46,790 nucleotides of DNA from Candidatus Scalindua japonica (GCF_002443295.1 NZ_BAOS01000046.1:1-46790); one strand, 5' to 3'; counted from the stretch's first letter, positions 26,368 through 35,496 are shown. Program-made: numbers and translations. The notes: generated by a model from the sequence alone, not told the origin.

Positions 26368-26832
26368 TTAAAATAATCTATGATTCTTTCTCTTTGAAAT
26401 TGGAGGGCCAATTATCTCCGACAAAATTATTGCACTTGGAAGATCTTGCTTTGATAAGGGGCCCCACGGAAATTTTGTATGGTAAATTACTTTCTTTTCA
26501 GGAAGAGGTGATTTTTGTTTCTCTTTATGTTTATTTACCAATTGAGATTTAAACTGATGAACCCTGTTCTTTGTCTCTGGTCCCTCTCTCTGCGAAACTG
26601 TTTTTTTTAAAGGTTGATGTGTTCTTCTCTTCGTTCTTATTTGAGGCTCAGGCTTTTCAATACCTAGTAGCTCTTCCATGTATCGGCTGAGCTTGCCCTC
26701 TTCTCCTCTTGTTTTATATTCCGTGTCATTTGTCCTGTCAATATCAGTACCCGGTCTGTTTCTGGCTCGATTCTTAAGAGCAGTATATATTATAAAAGCG
26801 ATTATTATTACTGACCAGACTAATTGTTCCAT
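26368..26832 (-). CDS. Small membrane protein downstream of floA
   Basis: The 154 residues start with one membrane helix (LVWSVIIIAFIIYTAL) followed by a basic, disordered-looking linker rich in Lys, Arg, Gln and Pro (25-130). The end is DLPSAIILSEIIGPPISKRK. This short LSE-I-GPP motif recurs at the C-terminus of small membrane proteins in several bacterial phyla, which argues that the gene is real. It is 55 bases after floA on the same strand. The function is unknown; a partner of the flotillin-like protein is a reasonable guess from position only. Confidence 0.7.
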   Translation of the reverse strand: MEQLVWSVIIIAFIIYTALKNRARNRPGTDIDRTNDTEYKTRGEEGKLSRYMEELLGIEKPEPQIRTKRRTHQPLKKTVSQREGPETKNRVHQFKSQLVNKHKEKQKSPLPEKKVIYHTKFPWGPLSKQDLPSAIILSEIIGPPISKRKNHRLF

Positions 26833-26887
26833 TCATATTTCCCTTGAATTGCCAGAAAAATTAAATCTAATTAGGGTAAATTCGTAT

Positions 26888-27922
26888 CTACATTTTTGGA
26901 ATATCGTCACTTGTCTTGGAAATAGACGTTCTCATTTCTGTGTCTGCCTGAATATTCTTCAGGTGATAGTAGTCCATTATTCCAAGGTTACCCTCTCTGA
27001 ATGCCTGAGAAATTGCCTTTGGCACTTCTGCTTCTGCAAGGACCACTTTAGCCCGGTTCTCTTCTACCAATGCCTTCATTTCCTGTGCCCTTGCTACCGC
27101 CATTGCTCTGCGTTTCTCAGCTTCTGCCTGGGCGACTATTTTGTCAGCTTCTGCCTGGTCTGCCTGCAGTTTAGCCCCTATATTATCTCCAACATCTATG
27201 TCAGCGATGTCGATAGATAATATCTCAAATGCGGTACCGGAATCAAGTCCTTTTTCTAAAACTCTTTTTGATATTGAATCAGGGTTCTCCAACACTCTCT
27301 TGTGCGTTTCTGCTGAACCAATTGTAGTTACGATCCCTTCTCCAACGCGCGCGATGATTGTCTCTTCCGTTGCGCCTCCGACTAATCGCTCTATGTTTGC
27401 TCTCACTGTCACTCTGGCCTTTGTTCTGAGCTGGATACCATCCATTGCCACTGCGTCAATAGTTTGTCTCCCTTTATCCGGATCAGGGCAATCAATAACC
27501 TTTGGGTTGACACTCGTTTTAACTGCATCGAGAACATCTCTTCCTGCCAGATCTATTGCACAGGCCCTGTCAAAGCCCAAATCAATCTTTGCTTTATCAG
27601 CAGCAATTAATGCCCTGATGACGTTAGGTACGTTACCTCTTGCCAGGTAGTGTGCTTCAAGCTGGGGAGTGTCGTAATCCAGGCCTGCTTTCTTTGCCAT
27701 AATACGAGAATCAACAATAGTCCTCGCGTTGACACGTCGGAATGTCATTCCAATTAACTGGATGAGGGCGACATTGGCGCCAGACGCTAATGCTTGTATA
27801 TACAACCAACCGTATTTAAAAATTAAGAGAAGAAATAAAATTAAAAAGATGGAAGCGATAACGATCCCAATTGTCAAAACTTCCTTGGATGCGACTAGTA
27901 AAGGTATGTTTATGTTTATCAT
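26888..27922 (-). CDS. floA: Flotillin-like protein FloA (UPF0365/YqfA)
   Basis: The 344 residues match FloA over the whole length. An N-terminal membrane hairpin ([21 protein letters not shown]) is followed by [54 protein letters not shown] and an SPFH/band 7 domain. An Ala-Glu-rich coiled coil ([19 protein letters not shown]) with a short tail ends it. FloA oligomerises on the inner face of the membrane and organises microdomains. It directly follows two NfeD-family genes (17 bases from the short one), the usual bacterial pairing in which NfeD and the flotillin act together. Both proteins are intact. Confidence 0.95.
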   Translation of the reverse strand: MININIPLLVASKEVLTIGIVIASIFLILFLLLIFKYGWLYIQALASGANVALIQLIGMTFRRVNARTIVDSRIMAKKAGLDYDTPQLEAHYLARGNVPNVIRALIAADKAKIDLGFDRACAIDLAGRDVLDAVKTSVNPKVIDCPDPDKGRQTIDAVAMDGIQLRTKARVTVRANIERLVGGATEETIIARVGEGIVTTIGSAETHKRVLENPDSISKRVLEKGLDSGTAFEILSIDIADIDVGDNIGAKLQADQAEADKIVAQAEAEKRRAMAVARAQEMKALVEENRAKVVLAEAEVPKAISQAFREGNLGIMDYYHLKNIQADTEMRTSISKTSDDIPKM

Positions 27923-27939
27923 TTCTTTCTCCTTCGGTT

Positions 27940-28401
27940 TTATGTTTTTACTGGTCTTACTACTATTCTATTTCCTTTTACTTCTGTAACCTTAATCCTG
28001 GTATCTTTTAATATCATTTCGCCTTCTGAGATGACGTCTACTTTGTGGCCGTTTATATTCGCAGTCCCTGAAGGTCTCAGTGTAGTAATTGCAACACCTT
28101 CAGTTGATAACAGTTCGTCTCTTTTGTCTGTAGAAGATGCAAAACCCTTCTCTGACGCCTTAACGGCAAAAGTCTTCGTGAGAAGTTTATACCATGTTAT
28201 AAAAAATATTGGAATAAAGCAAATACCTATAACCAGTAATATGTGTCCTAACAGGTTTGATATGTGTAAATATGCAAATATTATGCTTGTAATAACGCAG
28301 CCTGCACCACAAATTCCGACTATCGCCCCTGGTATAAATAACTCTATGGTTATCGCAATCAGGCCGATTACATATAATGTTATGATCCCTGATATACTCA
28401 T
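27940..28401 (-). CDS. Short NfeD-like membrane protein
   Basis: The 153 residues have three or so membrane helices ([41 protein letters not shown], with [10 protein letters not shown]) and then a soluble C-terminal OB-fold domain. [22 protein letters not shown] and [14 protein letters not shown] mark that domain, as in NfeD proteins. It lacks the ClpP-like protease part, so it is the 'short' (NfeD1a-like) form. It lies 7 bases after the long NfeD gene and 17 bases before floA. It probably works as the membrane/OB partner of FloA. Confidence 0.85.
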   Translation of the reverse strand: MSISGIITLYVIGLIAITIELFIPGAIVGICGAGCVITSIIFAYLHISNLLGHILLVIGICFIPIFFITWYKLLTKTFAVKASEKGFASSTDKRDELLSTEGVAITTLRPSGTANINGHKVDVISEGEMILKDTRIKVTEVKGNRIVVRPVKT

Positions 28402-28408
28402 AATAATT

Positions 28409-29896
28409 TTATACAGCCTTTACAACTATTATATTTCCTCTGATTTCTATTATTTCAACGATTTGCCCTTTTTCAATATACTCTCCCTCTGTTACGACAT
28501 CGAGTATGTTATTGTTAACTTCAATCTTGCCGGTAGGGTGTAAGGTGGTAGACGCCAGCCCCTGCGTGCCTGGCAAACTGCTCTTCCCCGCAGGTTGGGG
28601 CGGGATTACATAACCGCTTTGAGCGGTCTCAGAAGTTGTTAAGACCAAACGGTTAAAAAATGGTATACCCGGCATAAATCTGAATAATAGAAAAATGGTA
28701 ATTCCGCTGCCAATAATACTACACATCACTGCAAATATATTTTTAACAAACATATCGACGTCATACGGTGTTCTTGGGATAGTAAAATCCTGAAATGATA
28801 AAATTGCTCCTATAAGTATTAAAATAATTCCTGGAATTCCAGCAATACCAAAACCAGGTATTAAGAGTATTTCAACAGCTATCAGAACTATACCTGAAAA
28901 AAATATAATAATTTCAGGTGCTTCTGCCAGGCCAACGAGATGTTTGCTCAGGAAGACTGTTGCGAGGCAGGAAATACCTATGATTCCAGGTAATCCAAAA
29001 CCGGGGCTCTTGAATTCCATCCATATAGCCGCCAATCCAATACCAAGCAGGATTGGTGCAATTTTTGCCAGGAATCTTACCATCTCCTCAGACCAGTTTG
29101 TTTCTAATATATCAGGAGTAGCGTTTTCTACATTCAGTAAACTTAATAATCCATTACGGTCTTCCACAATTCCCTTTGCGAATTGGTATTCATATGCCTC
29201 TTTTGCATGCATTGTGAGTAGCTTTCCCTCTTCTATAATCAACTTTCTGGACTTGATTCCCTTTTTTGTCTCCTCGGTCATTTCTTTAAGTTCTCTGCCG
29301 GAAATATAAAACCCATCAGGTTTTTCTTCTGTAACTATTCGATAGACTTCTATCTCTTTTGTAACCATTGCTTCCGCAAGCAGAACAGGATAACCGTTCT
29401 TTTCCGCAAATTTTCTGAACTTTGTCCTCAGGACAGTCTGGATTTTTTCACCGACAGTTTTGTAACCACCTTCAGAAGAGGGGACAATTGGTTCACAATC
29501 TCCTAATTCCGCCTGAGGAGACATGTATATTTCATTACATGAAATTGCTATCAGAGAACCTGCCGAAATTGCCTTTGTCGGAATAAATGCTACTGTTTTT
29601 GTATTCTTGATATTGCTGATATATTCTGATATTTCAAATGCGGGTTCCAGTTGACCTCCAAATGTGTCTATCTCAATAATTATGAGATTTGAGCCATTCT
29701 CTTTTGCAATTTCAACTCTTCTTGTCAGAGAACGGTAAATACCACCATCAATTGTCCCACTTAGAGGTATAATTGATACCTTATCGTCATATGAGTTGTT
29801 TTCCGTTGGGGCGGTAATATTTTCTGATCGAGTTGATACTGTTAATATGAAGTGAGTAAGTAATAAGGAGAGTAAAATATTTATAAACTTTTTCAT
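28409..29896 (-). CDS. NfeD-family membrane serine protease, long form
   Basis: The 495 residues contain a signal peptide and a ClpP-like protease domain (about 40-215). In it, IIIEIDTFGGQLEPA and KAISAGSLIAISC carry the nucleophile Ser111; YMSPQAELGDCEPI is the following conserved block. Four or five membrane helices (about 270-420) and a C-terminal OB-fold (GLASTTLHPTGKIEVNN ... EIIEIRGNIIVVKAV) complete the full NfeD layout. Archaeal relatives cut hydrophobic stretches of stomatin-type partners, and the FloA gene lies in the same unit. It is the first gene of the operon; a promoter candidate lies 45-73 bases upstream of the start. Confidence 0.92.
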   Translation of the reverse strand: MKKFINILLSLLLTHFILTVSTRSENITAPTENNSYDDKVSIIPLSGTIDGGIYRSLTRRVEIAKENGSNLIIIEIDTFGGQLEPAFEISEYISNIKNTKTVAFIPTKAISAGSLIAISCNEIYMSPQAELGDCEPIVPSSEGGYKTVGEKIQTVLRTKFRKFAEKNGYPVLLAEAMVTKEIEVYRIVTEEKPDGFYISGRELKEMTEETKKGIKSRKLIIEEGKLLTMHAKEAYEYQFAKGIVEDRNGLLSLLNVENATPDILETNWSEEMVRFLAKIAPILLGIGLAAIWMEFKSPGFGLPGIIGISCLATVFLSKHLVGLAEAPEIIIFFSGIVLIAVEILLIPGFGIAGIPGIILILIGAILSFQDFTIPRTPYDVDMFVKNIFAVMCSIIGSGITIFLLFRFMPGIPFFNRLVLTTSETAQSGYVIPPQPAGKSSLPGTQGLASTTLHPTGKIEVNNNILDVVTEGEYIEKGQIVEIIEIRGNIIVVKAV

Positions 29897-29940
29897 GATA
29901 GATACTTACCGTAAGGTGCAATTAACATTATAGACAATGG

Positions 29941-29969
29941 AATTTATCAGAAATCAGATTGCTTGTCAA
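29941..29969 (-). promoter_or_regulatory. Candidate promoter of the nfeD-floA operon
   Basis: On the minus strand TTGACA (29964-29969) and TAAATT (29941-29946) are 17 bases apart. The -35 box is perfect and the -10 box matches at four of six positions. A separate TATAAT at 29927-29932 has no partner at the right distance, so the exact start is uncertain. Confidence 0.45.
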
Positions 29970-30081
29970 CTTCATTAGTATTTGGTGCACTTATGGCGTG
30001 TAAAGCTGGTTAATTCACCGTTTGCTGTAATCTTCCGGATGACAGTTATGGGTAATATTCCCCAGTTTTTCCCAATAATAG

Positions 30082-30110
30082 TTGACTTTCGGGTACTAAA
30101 TTTGTAGCAT
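30082..30110 (+). promoter_or_regulatory. Candidate promoter of the sigma-54 activator gene
   Basis: TTGACT (30082-30087) and TAGCAT (30105-30110) are spaced by 17 bases, a fair sigma-70-type pair, 43 bases before the coding start. No sigma-54 -24/-12 element was recognised here. Confidence 0.4.
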
Positions 30111-30152
30111 GCTATCTTAATTTAACAATAATTTGGAGAAATTTTACATAAA

Positions 30153-31706
30153 ATGGATGGTACAACTAGCTTAAGGGTTGAAGATATTGTTAGAAACAAA
30201 AATCTGAAGGAAACTCATTTACATGATATTCTTGAGGCCAGCGCGATTATTAATTCTAAACTGGATTTGAACCATGTATTGAAACAGGTTATTGTTCACG
30301 CTACAAGGCTGACTAATTCCGTTGCGGCATCCATTATACTGAAATGTGATTCCAGCGATGATCTGGTTATTCGTTATGCGACTGGTCCTGCTTCCAATGC
30401 GATTTCAAATGTCAGATTTCCTACGGACAAGGGTATTGCCGGATTCTGCATAAATACAGGGCAAATTGTTGTAGTTTTTGATGCCAAGAAGAATCCACAC
30501 CATTTTGCGGACATTGATAAACTTTCAGGCTTTAATACTGAAAGTGTTTTGTGTGTTCCATTGTGTGTAAAAGGTAAAACAATCGGTTGTGTTCAATTGT
30601 TAAATAAGTGTGATAGTACATCGTTTAACAATGAAGATATTGCTGTTGCGACAATAATGAGTAATTTTGCTGCTGTGTCTGTTTCGAATGCTAAGAGCTA
30701 TGATAACCTGCAGAGAACAAATTTTGCTCTCAAGTCACAGTTATTTACAACAGATATGGTAACTGGTAAGAATAGTAAAATGAAGAAAATTCTACAGTCT
30801 ATTAATAAACTGAAAGATACAAAAAGTAATGTTTTAATTCTTGGTGAATCAGGCACCGGTAAAGGTGTCATCGCACGCGCTATTCACAGGCAAAGCAGTC
30901 GAAAAGATAATCCGTTTGTTACCGTTAATTGCTCAGTCTTATCACCGACACTGTTAGAGAGTGAACTATTTGGACATGAAAAAGGGGCGTTTACCGGCGC
31001 GGACAAACTAAAGGTGGGGAGGTTTGAGATTGCAGACAGTGGAACGGTATTCTTAGATGAAATTGGAGAAATTGACAAATCGATACAGACTAAACTTTTA
31101 AGAATTTTGCAGGAAAAAGTTTTCGAACGTGTGGGTAGTACTAAAACCCTGACAACAGATATTCGCATAATAGCTGCGACAAACAGCGATTTAGAAAAAG
31201 CGGTAGAGCAGAATCTGTTCAGGAGAGATCTCTATTACCGCCTGAAAGTTATCGTTTTCCAACTGCCACCACTAAGAGAACGAAGGGAAGATATACCAGC
31301 CTTCGCGCAATTCTTTCTGGAAAGATACTGTAAAGAGTTAAGTAAGTCAGCACGTACGTTTGATAAGAATTGTATGAGTGCTTTGGTTAGTTATGATTAT
31401 CCGGGTAATATAAGAGAGTTAGAAAATATTGTTGAAAGGGCTGTCGTTTTAGCGGAAGGTGATGTTATTCATATTAGTGATTTGCCGGATGAAATTCAAT
31501 ATAGAAAAAAAGCTGTTTTTGATAGAAAGATTGAAGCTCCTGAAAAAACCAAATCAATTTATGAAATGGAAAAGGATGCGATTTACAAAACAATGCTTGA
31601 ATGTTCGTGGAACCAGAGTATGGCTGCACGTTTATTAGGGCTTAGTCGTGACAAATTGAGATATCGTATAAAAAAATACAAAATAGAAAAACCTGCTGAA
31701 GATTAA
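30153..31706 (+). CDS. Sigma-54-dependent transcriptional activator with GAF sensor (NifA/FhlA-like)
   Basis: Three domains are clear in 517 residues. An N-terminal GAF domain (about 35-180) ends in [19 protein letters not shown]. The AAA+ domain has Walker A GESGTGKG (231-238), the sigma-54-contacting GAFTGA loop (278-283) and Walker B TVFLDE (298-303). A C-terminal Fis-type helix-turn-helix ([22 protein letters not shown]) ends it. There is no receiver domain, so it is controlled by a small molecule or partner bound at GAF, not by phosphorylation. It activates sigma-54 promoters by ATP hydrolysis. The neighbours give no clear regulon: the flanking operons read away from or toward it on the other strand. 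Confidence 0.93.
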   Translation: MDGTTSLRVEDIVRNKNLKETHLHDILEASAIINSKLDLNHVLKQVIVHATRLTNSVAASIILKCDSSDDLVIRYATGPASNAISNVRFPTDKGIAGFCINTGQIVVVFDAKKNPHHFADIDKLSGFNTESVLCVPLCVKGKTIGCVQLLNKCDSTSFNNEDIAVATIMSNFAAVSVSNAKSYDNLQRTNFALKSQLFTTDMVTGKNSKMKKILQSINKLKDTKSNVLILGESGTGKGVIARAIHRQSSRKDNPFVTVNCSVLSPTLLESELFGHEKGAFTGADKLKVGRFEIADSGTVFLDEIGEIDKSIQTKLLRILQEKVFERVGSTKTLTTDIRIIAATNSDLEKAVEQNLFRRDLYYRLKVIVFQLPPLRERREDIPAFAQFFLERYCKELSKSARTFDKNCMSALVSYDYPGNIRELENIVERAVVLAEGDVIHISDLPDEIQYRKKAVFDRKIEAPEKTKSIYEMEKDAIYKTMLECSWNQSMAARLLGLSRDKLRYRIKKYKIEKPAED

Positions 31707-31818
31707 TACGAAAGGAGTTTCCTTTCAATATTGTACTGCCTCTGTAACATTCTCAGGGTATCTTTGTTCCCATGTCATCAAGTAGTTAACAGCGCCTCAT
31801 GAAGAAGATGTGTATGCT

Positions 31819-32379
31819 TTACTGGTAAATTGGAAGATGTATTTCCGGCGCCTCTTTCAATCCTGGATATTGCTTGTCTTTATCTGATACCGTCGGAACT
31901 TCTACAGGCCAGTCTATTCCAATTGAGGGGTCTGACCATACCACACCATATTCATCATCCGGGTTATACAGGTCAGTAGTTTTATATAACACATCTGCAG
32001 TTTCACTGACGACGCAGAAGCCATGAGCAAAACCTTCAGGAACAAAAACCTGTCGTCTGTTTTTTTCGGAAAGATATGCTCCTACCCATTTACCAAATCC
32101 GGGAGATCCGCGACGTATGTCAACAGCAACATCATATATTTCCCCCGTAATAACATAAACCAATTTGCCTTGTGGGTGGTTTAACTGATAGTGCAGTCCT
32201 CTCAGTGTCCCGCGTGTTGAGTGTGAGTAATTGTCCTGAACAAAGACATGGTCTATGCCCGCGTCAGCATATTTCTTCTGATGGAAGGTTTCCATGAAAA
32301 AACCGCGGGAATCATTAAAAACTTTAGGCTCAAGCAGTAAAACGCCTGGCAGGTCCATGATAGTATATTTAATAGACAA
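31819..32379 (-). CDS. rfbC: dTDP-4-dehydrorhamnose 3,5-epimerase (RmlC), copy 2
   Basis: The 186 residues are a canonical RmlC. VFNDSRGFFMETFHQKKY, TRGTLRGLHYQLNHPQGKL with the catalytic His, GEIYDVAVDIRRGSPGFGKW and FVPEGFAHGFCVVSE can be seen. It differs in sequence from the copy at 7005-7565 and looks closer to the textbook form. It follows rmlB by 67 bases and completes the first half of dTDP-rhamnose synthesis. The glucose-1-phosphate thymidylyltransferase (RmlA) and a second reductase are not here, so RmlD at 7555 or another copy elsewhere must finish the pathway. Confidence 0.93.
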   Translation of the reverse strand: MSIKYTIMDLPGVLLLEPKVFNDSRGFFMETFHQKKYADAGIDHVFVQDNYSHSTRGTLRGLHYQLNHPQGKLVYVITGEIYDVAVDIRRGSPGFGKWVGAYLSEKNRRQVFVPEGFAHGFCVVSETADVLYKTTDLYNPDDEYGVVWSDPSIGIDWPVEVPTVSDKDKQYPGLKEAPEIHLPIYQ

Positions 32380-32446
32380 CTGTTAAAAGCTCCTGATCTG
32401 TTATAATATTGCCTTCTCAGCAATGATATTTTCTAATCTTTAAAAA

Positions 32447-33505
32447 CTAAGTACCATAGTGTTCTTTGACCCACGTTAAGTATTCACCACTCTTTATTCT
32501 GTCTGTCCAATTTGTATTCTGGAGATACCATTGGATCGTTTTTTTGATACCTGATTCAAAGGATTCTTCCGGAGACCAACCCAGTGTATTCTTTAATTTG
32601 CTGAAATCAATCGCATATCTTCTGTCATGACCGGGCCTGTCCTTTACAAACTTGATCAACTCTCTTCGTGGGCGATTATCCGGTAATTTTTTGTTATCAT
32701 CCAGTATTTCGCAAATCATTTTTACAAGTTTCAAATTTTCCAGTTCATTATTACCACCGACATTATATGTCTCACCGTGAATTCCTTTTTTCATAATCAT
32801 CCAGACTGCCGTGCAGTGATCTCTTACGTATAACCAGTCTCTGACATGCAAACCATCTCCATAAACAGGTAGTGATTCTCCTTCAATAGCATTAAGGATC
32901 ATCAGTGGGATCATCTTTTCAGGAAACTGATATGGGCCATAGTTATTGGAACAATTTGATATTGTGATGGGCAGGTTATAGGTCTTATAGTATGCCCTTG
33001 CAAGATGGTCAGACGATGCCTTGGATGAGGCGTAAGGACTATTTGGTTTATAGGATGTTTCTTCTGTAAAGAAGCCTTCTGCACCCAGACTGCCAAATAC
33101 CTCATCTGTACTGACATGGTGAAAAAGCTTGATGCTGTCAATATGGCTTCTGGCGACATCTAACAAATTAAAGGTCCCAACTATGTTGGTTTGAATAAAT
33201 GTATCAGGCTTGACAATAGATCTGTCGACATGCGATTCTGCTGCAAAATGGCAAACACTATCAATTTGATACTCTGTAAATATTTTTGTGACCTCTTCCT
33301 TATCACATATATCAGCCTTGATAAATTTATATTTTTCAGGAAAGTTTTCATCTGTCCCGGTCAAGTTATCAGGATTTCCGGCGTAAGTCAGATTATCTAC
33401 ATTAATTATCCTTCCTGAAAAATCAGATTCCTCAAGAAGATAACGGATAAAATTTGCTCCGATAAAACCGCTTCCACCGGTAACTAATAAGTTTTTGTAC
33501 ATCAC
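32447..33505 (-). CDS. rfbB: dTDP-glucose 4,6-dehydratase (RmlB)
   Basis: With 352 residues this is full-length RmlB. The NAD motif is VTGGSGFIGANF; FAAESHVDRSI, VSTDEVFGSLG (Thr-Asp-Glu catalytic group), YASSKASSDH (Tyr-x3-Lys) and SNNYGPYQFPEKMIPL follow in order. YGDGLHVRDWLYVRDHC and RPGHDRRYAIDFSK complete the diagnostic blocks. The enzyme dehydrates dTDP-glucose to dTDP-4-keto-6-deoxyglucose in the cytoplasm. It lies 7 bases after the DUF362 gene, so the three genes of this strand are one operon. It is the standard copy; the shorter paralogue at 9681 is divergent. Confidence 0.95.
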   Translation of the reverse strand: MMYKNLLVTGGSGFIGANFIRYLLEESDFSGRIINVDNLTYAGNPDNLTGTDENFPEKYKFIKADICDKEEVTKIFTEYQIDSVCHFAAESHVDRSIVKPDTFIQTNIVGTFNLLDVARSHIDSIKLFHHVSTDEVFGSLGAEGFFTEETSYKPNSPYASSKASSDHLARAYYKTYNLPITISNCSNNYGPYQFPEKMIPLMILNAIEGESLPVYGDGLHVRDWLYVRDHCTAVWMIMKKGIHGETYNVGGNNELENLKLVKMICEILDDNKKLPDNRPRRELIKFVKDRPGHDRRYAIDFSKLKNTLGWSPEESFESGIKKTIQWYLQNTNWTDRIKSGEYLTWVKEHYGT

Positions 33506-33512
33506 TGGCTTT

Positions 33513-34535
33513 CTATATTGCTATGACATCTATCAACGAAGGGTCGTCAACTCCAATGCCTAAATTTGCGGCTGTTTCAATATACTTTGGTTCTCTGCCA
33601 GCCTCTTTAAGAGATGGCATATTTACCTCTTTTCTCTTTTTCTCAATAATCTGTGCTCCAACGCGGTCCAGGGCTACAGGATCTGTTCCAATCAACATAC
33701 CCTGAAAATCCCATGACCATTGCGGTTTGAAAGCCGGACCTCCATGGTATTGCGCCTTCAGTGCATCACAAACAATTAATCGAAGTTTGTCCTTTATAAA
33801 AGGGTGGCTGTTGAGATCCGCAACATAAGGGTCACAATTACTATCATGGTATTTGTTGGGATTATGTATAATCCCAAAGAAGTTCTTCATCCCTATCGAT
33901 ACACCGGCAAGATCGTGGTCTTTCAGGATCGGTACATTTACTATAGCAGTGCAGAATGATGATGCTATCTTACTGAAACAACTGCCAATGCTGCCGATGA
34001 TCAGTGGTTTTGAGGTGTACCCTCCTGAGGGGAGATCGTCTGTTCCAAAACACTTGAAGCCATTGTTACTTCTACGAATATTAAATCCGGCATCTTCCAA
34101 TTCTCTATTGAATCTTTCAAATATTACTATATTACTCTCTCTTACACCAGCCGACTTTATACCGTTTATAATAGCCTCAACTATTTCCGTATGAGGTGAA
34201 AACCTCTTGCCGGCCAGACAATTAAGTTTAATCCCGACTATATCATTTTTGTTGAAGAGCCTGCTCCACGCTACCATCGGATTTTCTGAACCTGTTATTT
34301 TTAATAATGCACTGTCAATAGCCATACTAATAACATTCGTGTCTGCTCTTCCATTAGCATTTATGAATTTCCTGTCTTTTGCAAGTATAACTCTCGACCT
34401 TAATAGAGTATTTTCTTCTGCATATAGAGTTTTAAAAAAATTACTATTACCTAATAAGAGAGACGAAGCGCAAAGCCCGGTCCCTATAGCGGTTGCCTCT
34501 TCAAGGAACTCTCTCCGAGATTTATTGATAGTCAT
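33513..34535 (-). CDS. Tat-exported DUF362 protein
   Basis: The first residues NKSRREFLEEATAIGTGLCA form a twin-arginine signal (Arg7-Arg8 followed by EFL), so the folded protein should be exported. The body has DUF362 hallmarks: NDIVGIKLNCLAGKRFSPH, VNVPILKDHDLAGVSIGMKNFFG and GTDPVALDRVGAQIIEKKR. No CxxCxxC ferredoxin motif is visible, unlike longer DUF362 proteins. The molecular function of DUF362 is not established. It heads the operon with rmlB and rmlC behind a perfect promoter, which is an unexpected partner for sugar-nucleotide enzymes. At 340 residues it is the usual length of the simple form. Confidence 0.85.
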   Translation of the reverse strand: MTINKSRREFLEEATAIGTGLCASSLLLGNSNFFKTLYAEENTLLRSRVILAKDRKFINANGRADTNVISMAIDSALLKITGSENPMVAWSRLFNKNDIVGIKLNCLAGKRFSPHTEIVEAIINGIKSAGVRESNIVIFERFNRELEDAGFNIRRSNNGFKCFGTDDLPSGGYTSKPLIIGSIGSCFSKIASSFCTAIVNVPILKDHDLAGVSIGMKNFFGIIHNPNKYHDSNCDPYVADLNSHPFIKDKLRLIVCDALKAQYHGGPAFKPQWSWDFQGMLIGTDPVALDRVGAQIIEKKRKEVNMPSLKEAGREPKYIETAANLGIGVDDPSLIDVIAI

Positions 34536-34590
34536 TTAATTTAATTATTAACGTGAATATGCGCGAAAGTTTGTGAGATTCAGAAGGATT

Positions 34591-34618
34591 ATTATAGCAA
34601 AATGTGGCTTCGTGTCAA
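34591..34618 (-). promoter_or_regulatory. Consensus sigma-70 promoter of the DUF362-rmlB-rmlC operon
   Basis: On the minus strand TTGACA (34613-34618) and TATAAT (34591-34596), both perfect, are separated by 16 bases. The DUF362 start lies about 55 bases downstream. This is the best promoter in the window and suggests strong constitutive expression. Confidence 0.72.
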
Positions 34619-34692
34619 TGTATTGATGTATCAGATATGAAATGTATAGAAAGGGGGGTACAATAATTTTGCACTATTTGTATGTTGACATA

Positions 34693-34735
34693 CTAAAAAA
34701 TAAGCCTTATCTCAACAGGTGAGATAAGGCTTATT
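34693..34735 (-). terminator. Rho-independent terminator of the coiled-coil protein gene
   Basis: A 16-bp perfect stem, AATAAGCCTTATCTCA (34699-34714) against TGAGATAAGGCTTATT (34720-34735), has a 5-base loop. Read on the minus strand it runs straight into six T residues. It lies about 180 bases after the gene ending at 34918. The plus-strand side lacks a comparable T run. Confidence 0.8.
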
Positions 34736-34917
34736 GTGTATTTAAAAGTAAAATTGCTGAAAGTAGCGTTTAGCGTATTTTACTGGAAATTGAAAGTACT
34801 TTAACTGTGAAATCCTTCTCTTAACATAAAAAACACTGGCTACTGCTCTATATTTAATTTGTTAAAGAGATTTCTCCATTCCTTTTACAAATTCGTCAGT
34901 TGTTTTCGGGAATTGTT
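34736..34917. other. Untranslated 3' region with a short coding-like frame
   Basis: After the stop of the coiled-coil gene the minus strand keeps a short open frame at about 34865-34923 (TTG start, KQFPKTTDEFVKGMEKSL then stop). It is amphipathic and looks protein-like, but it is only 19 codons, so I do not call it a gene. The rest up to the terminator is AT-rich with nothing recognised. Confidence 0.3.
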
Positions 34918-35397
34918 TCAATGTGAAGATTCGATCAATGTCTCTTCAATTTCATCTAATGCGTCTATTCTTGTGCCTCCATCATTGGTGCTCATCTGTT
35001 CTCTCAACTCTTGAACGGCCTGCCTTGCTTCTATCAGGTTCTTTGTATAACCGGCTTTGTCTGTTTCCAAGACAAGCTTTGCAACTGTTACAACCGTTAA
35101 TTCATTCTGCAGTTCAGCAAGTTCTCCATCAAGTTCTTCACTTGCTTCTGTTAGTTCAGCCACTTGCATTTCCAGCTCCTTATTCTGTTTGTCAACCTTA
35201 CTCAGCTTCATAATCATATCAGGTACTTTCAATATTTCTGTTTTACCTGCTAATATCTGCTGCTCCATATGATGTACTCTTTTTAATTGAGCTGTGTATT
35301 TACCAATAGAGGTAATTGCAAGTGTGAAAAATATAATAGCAAAAACTGCAAAAAAAGCAGTTGTTGTTGCAAAAATTTTAACCTTTCCTGTAGCCAT
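34918..35397 (-). CDS. Membrane-anchored coiled-coil protein
   Basis: The 159 residues start with one membrane helix (IFATTTAFFAVFAIIFFTLAI, 8-28), followed by a long coiled coil with regular leucine heptads. Its stretches QNKELEMQVAELTEASEELD and ELAELQNELTVV cover most of the rest. The helix orientation is not certain; the N-terminus is short with Lys4 and Lys6, so the coil may lie in the periplasm. GGAGAAGGAAACG before the ATG contains a strong Shine-Dalgarno sequence. It is a single-gene unit with its own promoter and terminator. The function is unknown, probably structural or an assembly spacer. Confidence 0.78.
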   Translation of the reverse strand: MATGKVKIFATTTAFFAVFAIIFFTLAITSIGKYTAQLKRVHHMEQQILAGKTEILKVPDMIMKLSKVDKQNKELEMQVAELTEASEELDGELAELQNELTVVTVAKLVLETDKAGYTKNLIEARQAVQELREQMSTNDGGTRIDALDEIEETLIESSH

Positions 35398-35467
35398 CGT
35401 TTCCTTCTCCTTTCAAACGCATTTTTCTGTAAAAAGTTAATGGAGTTATGTTTAAACAGTTTTCGTT

Positions 35468-35496
35468 AATCTAACAAATAGCGGATTTTATGTCAA
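35468..35496 (-). promoter_or_regulatory. Candidate promoter of the coiled-coil protein gene
   Basis: On the minus strand TTGACA (35491-35496) and TAGATT (35468-35473) are 17 bases apart. The -35 box is perfect and the -10 box matches at four of six positions. The gene start lies about 70 bases further on. Confidence 0.5.

Noticed and set aside
26678-27220. Frame of 180 codons opposite floA and the small membrane protein
   Set aside because: Cysteine-rich and hydrophobic without order; antisense shadow of two real genes.
27141-27650. Frame of 169 codons opposite floA
   Set aside because: Antisense to a highly conserved gene; its Ser/Ala/Pro-rich content is a mirror of the FloA codons.
28031-28543. 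Frame of 170 codons opposite the two NfeD genes
   Set aside because: It crosses the junction of two well-supported genes on the other strand and shows no domain or ribosome-binding site.
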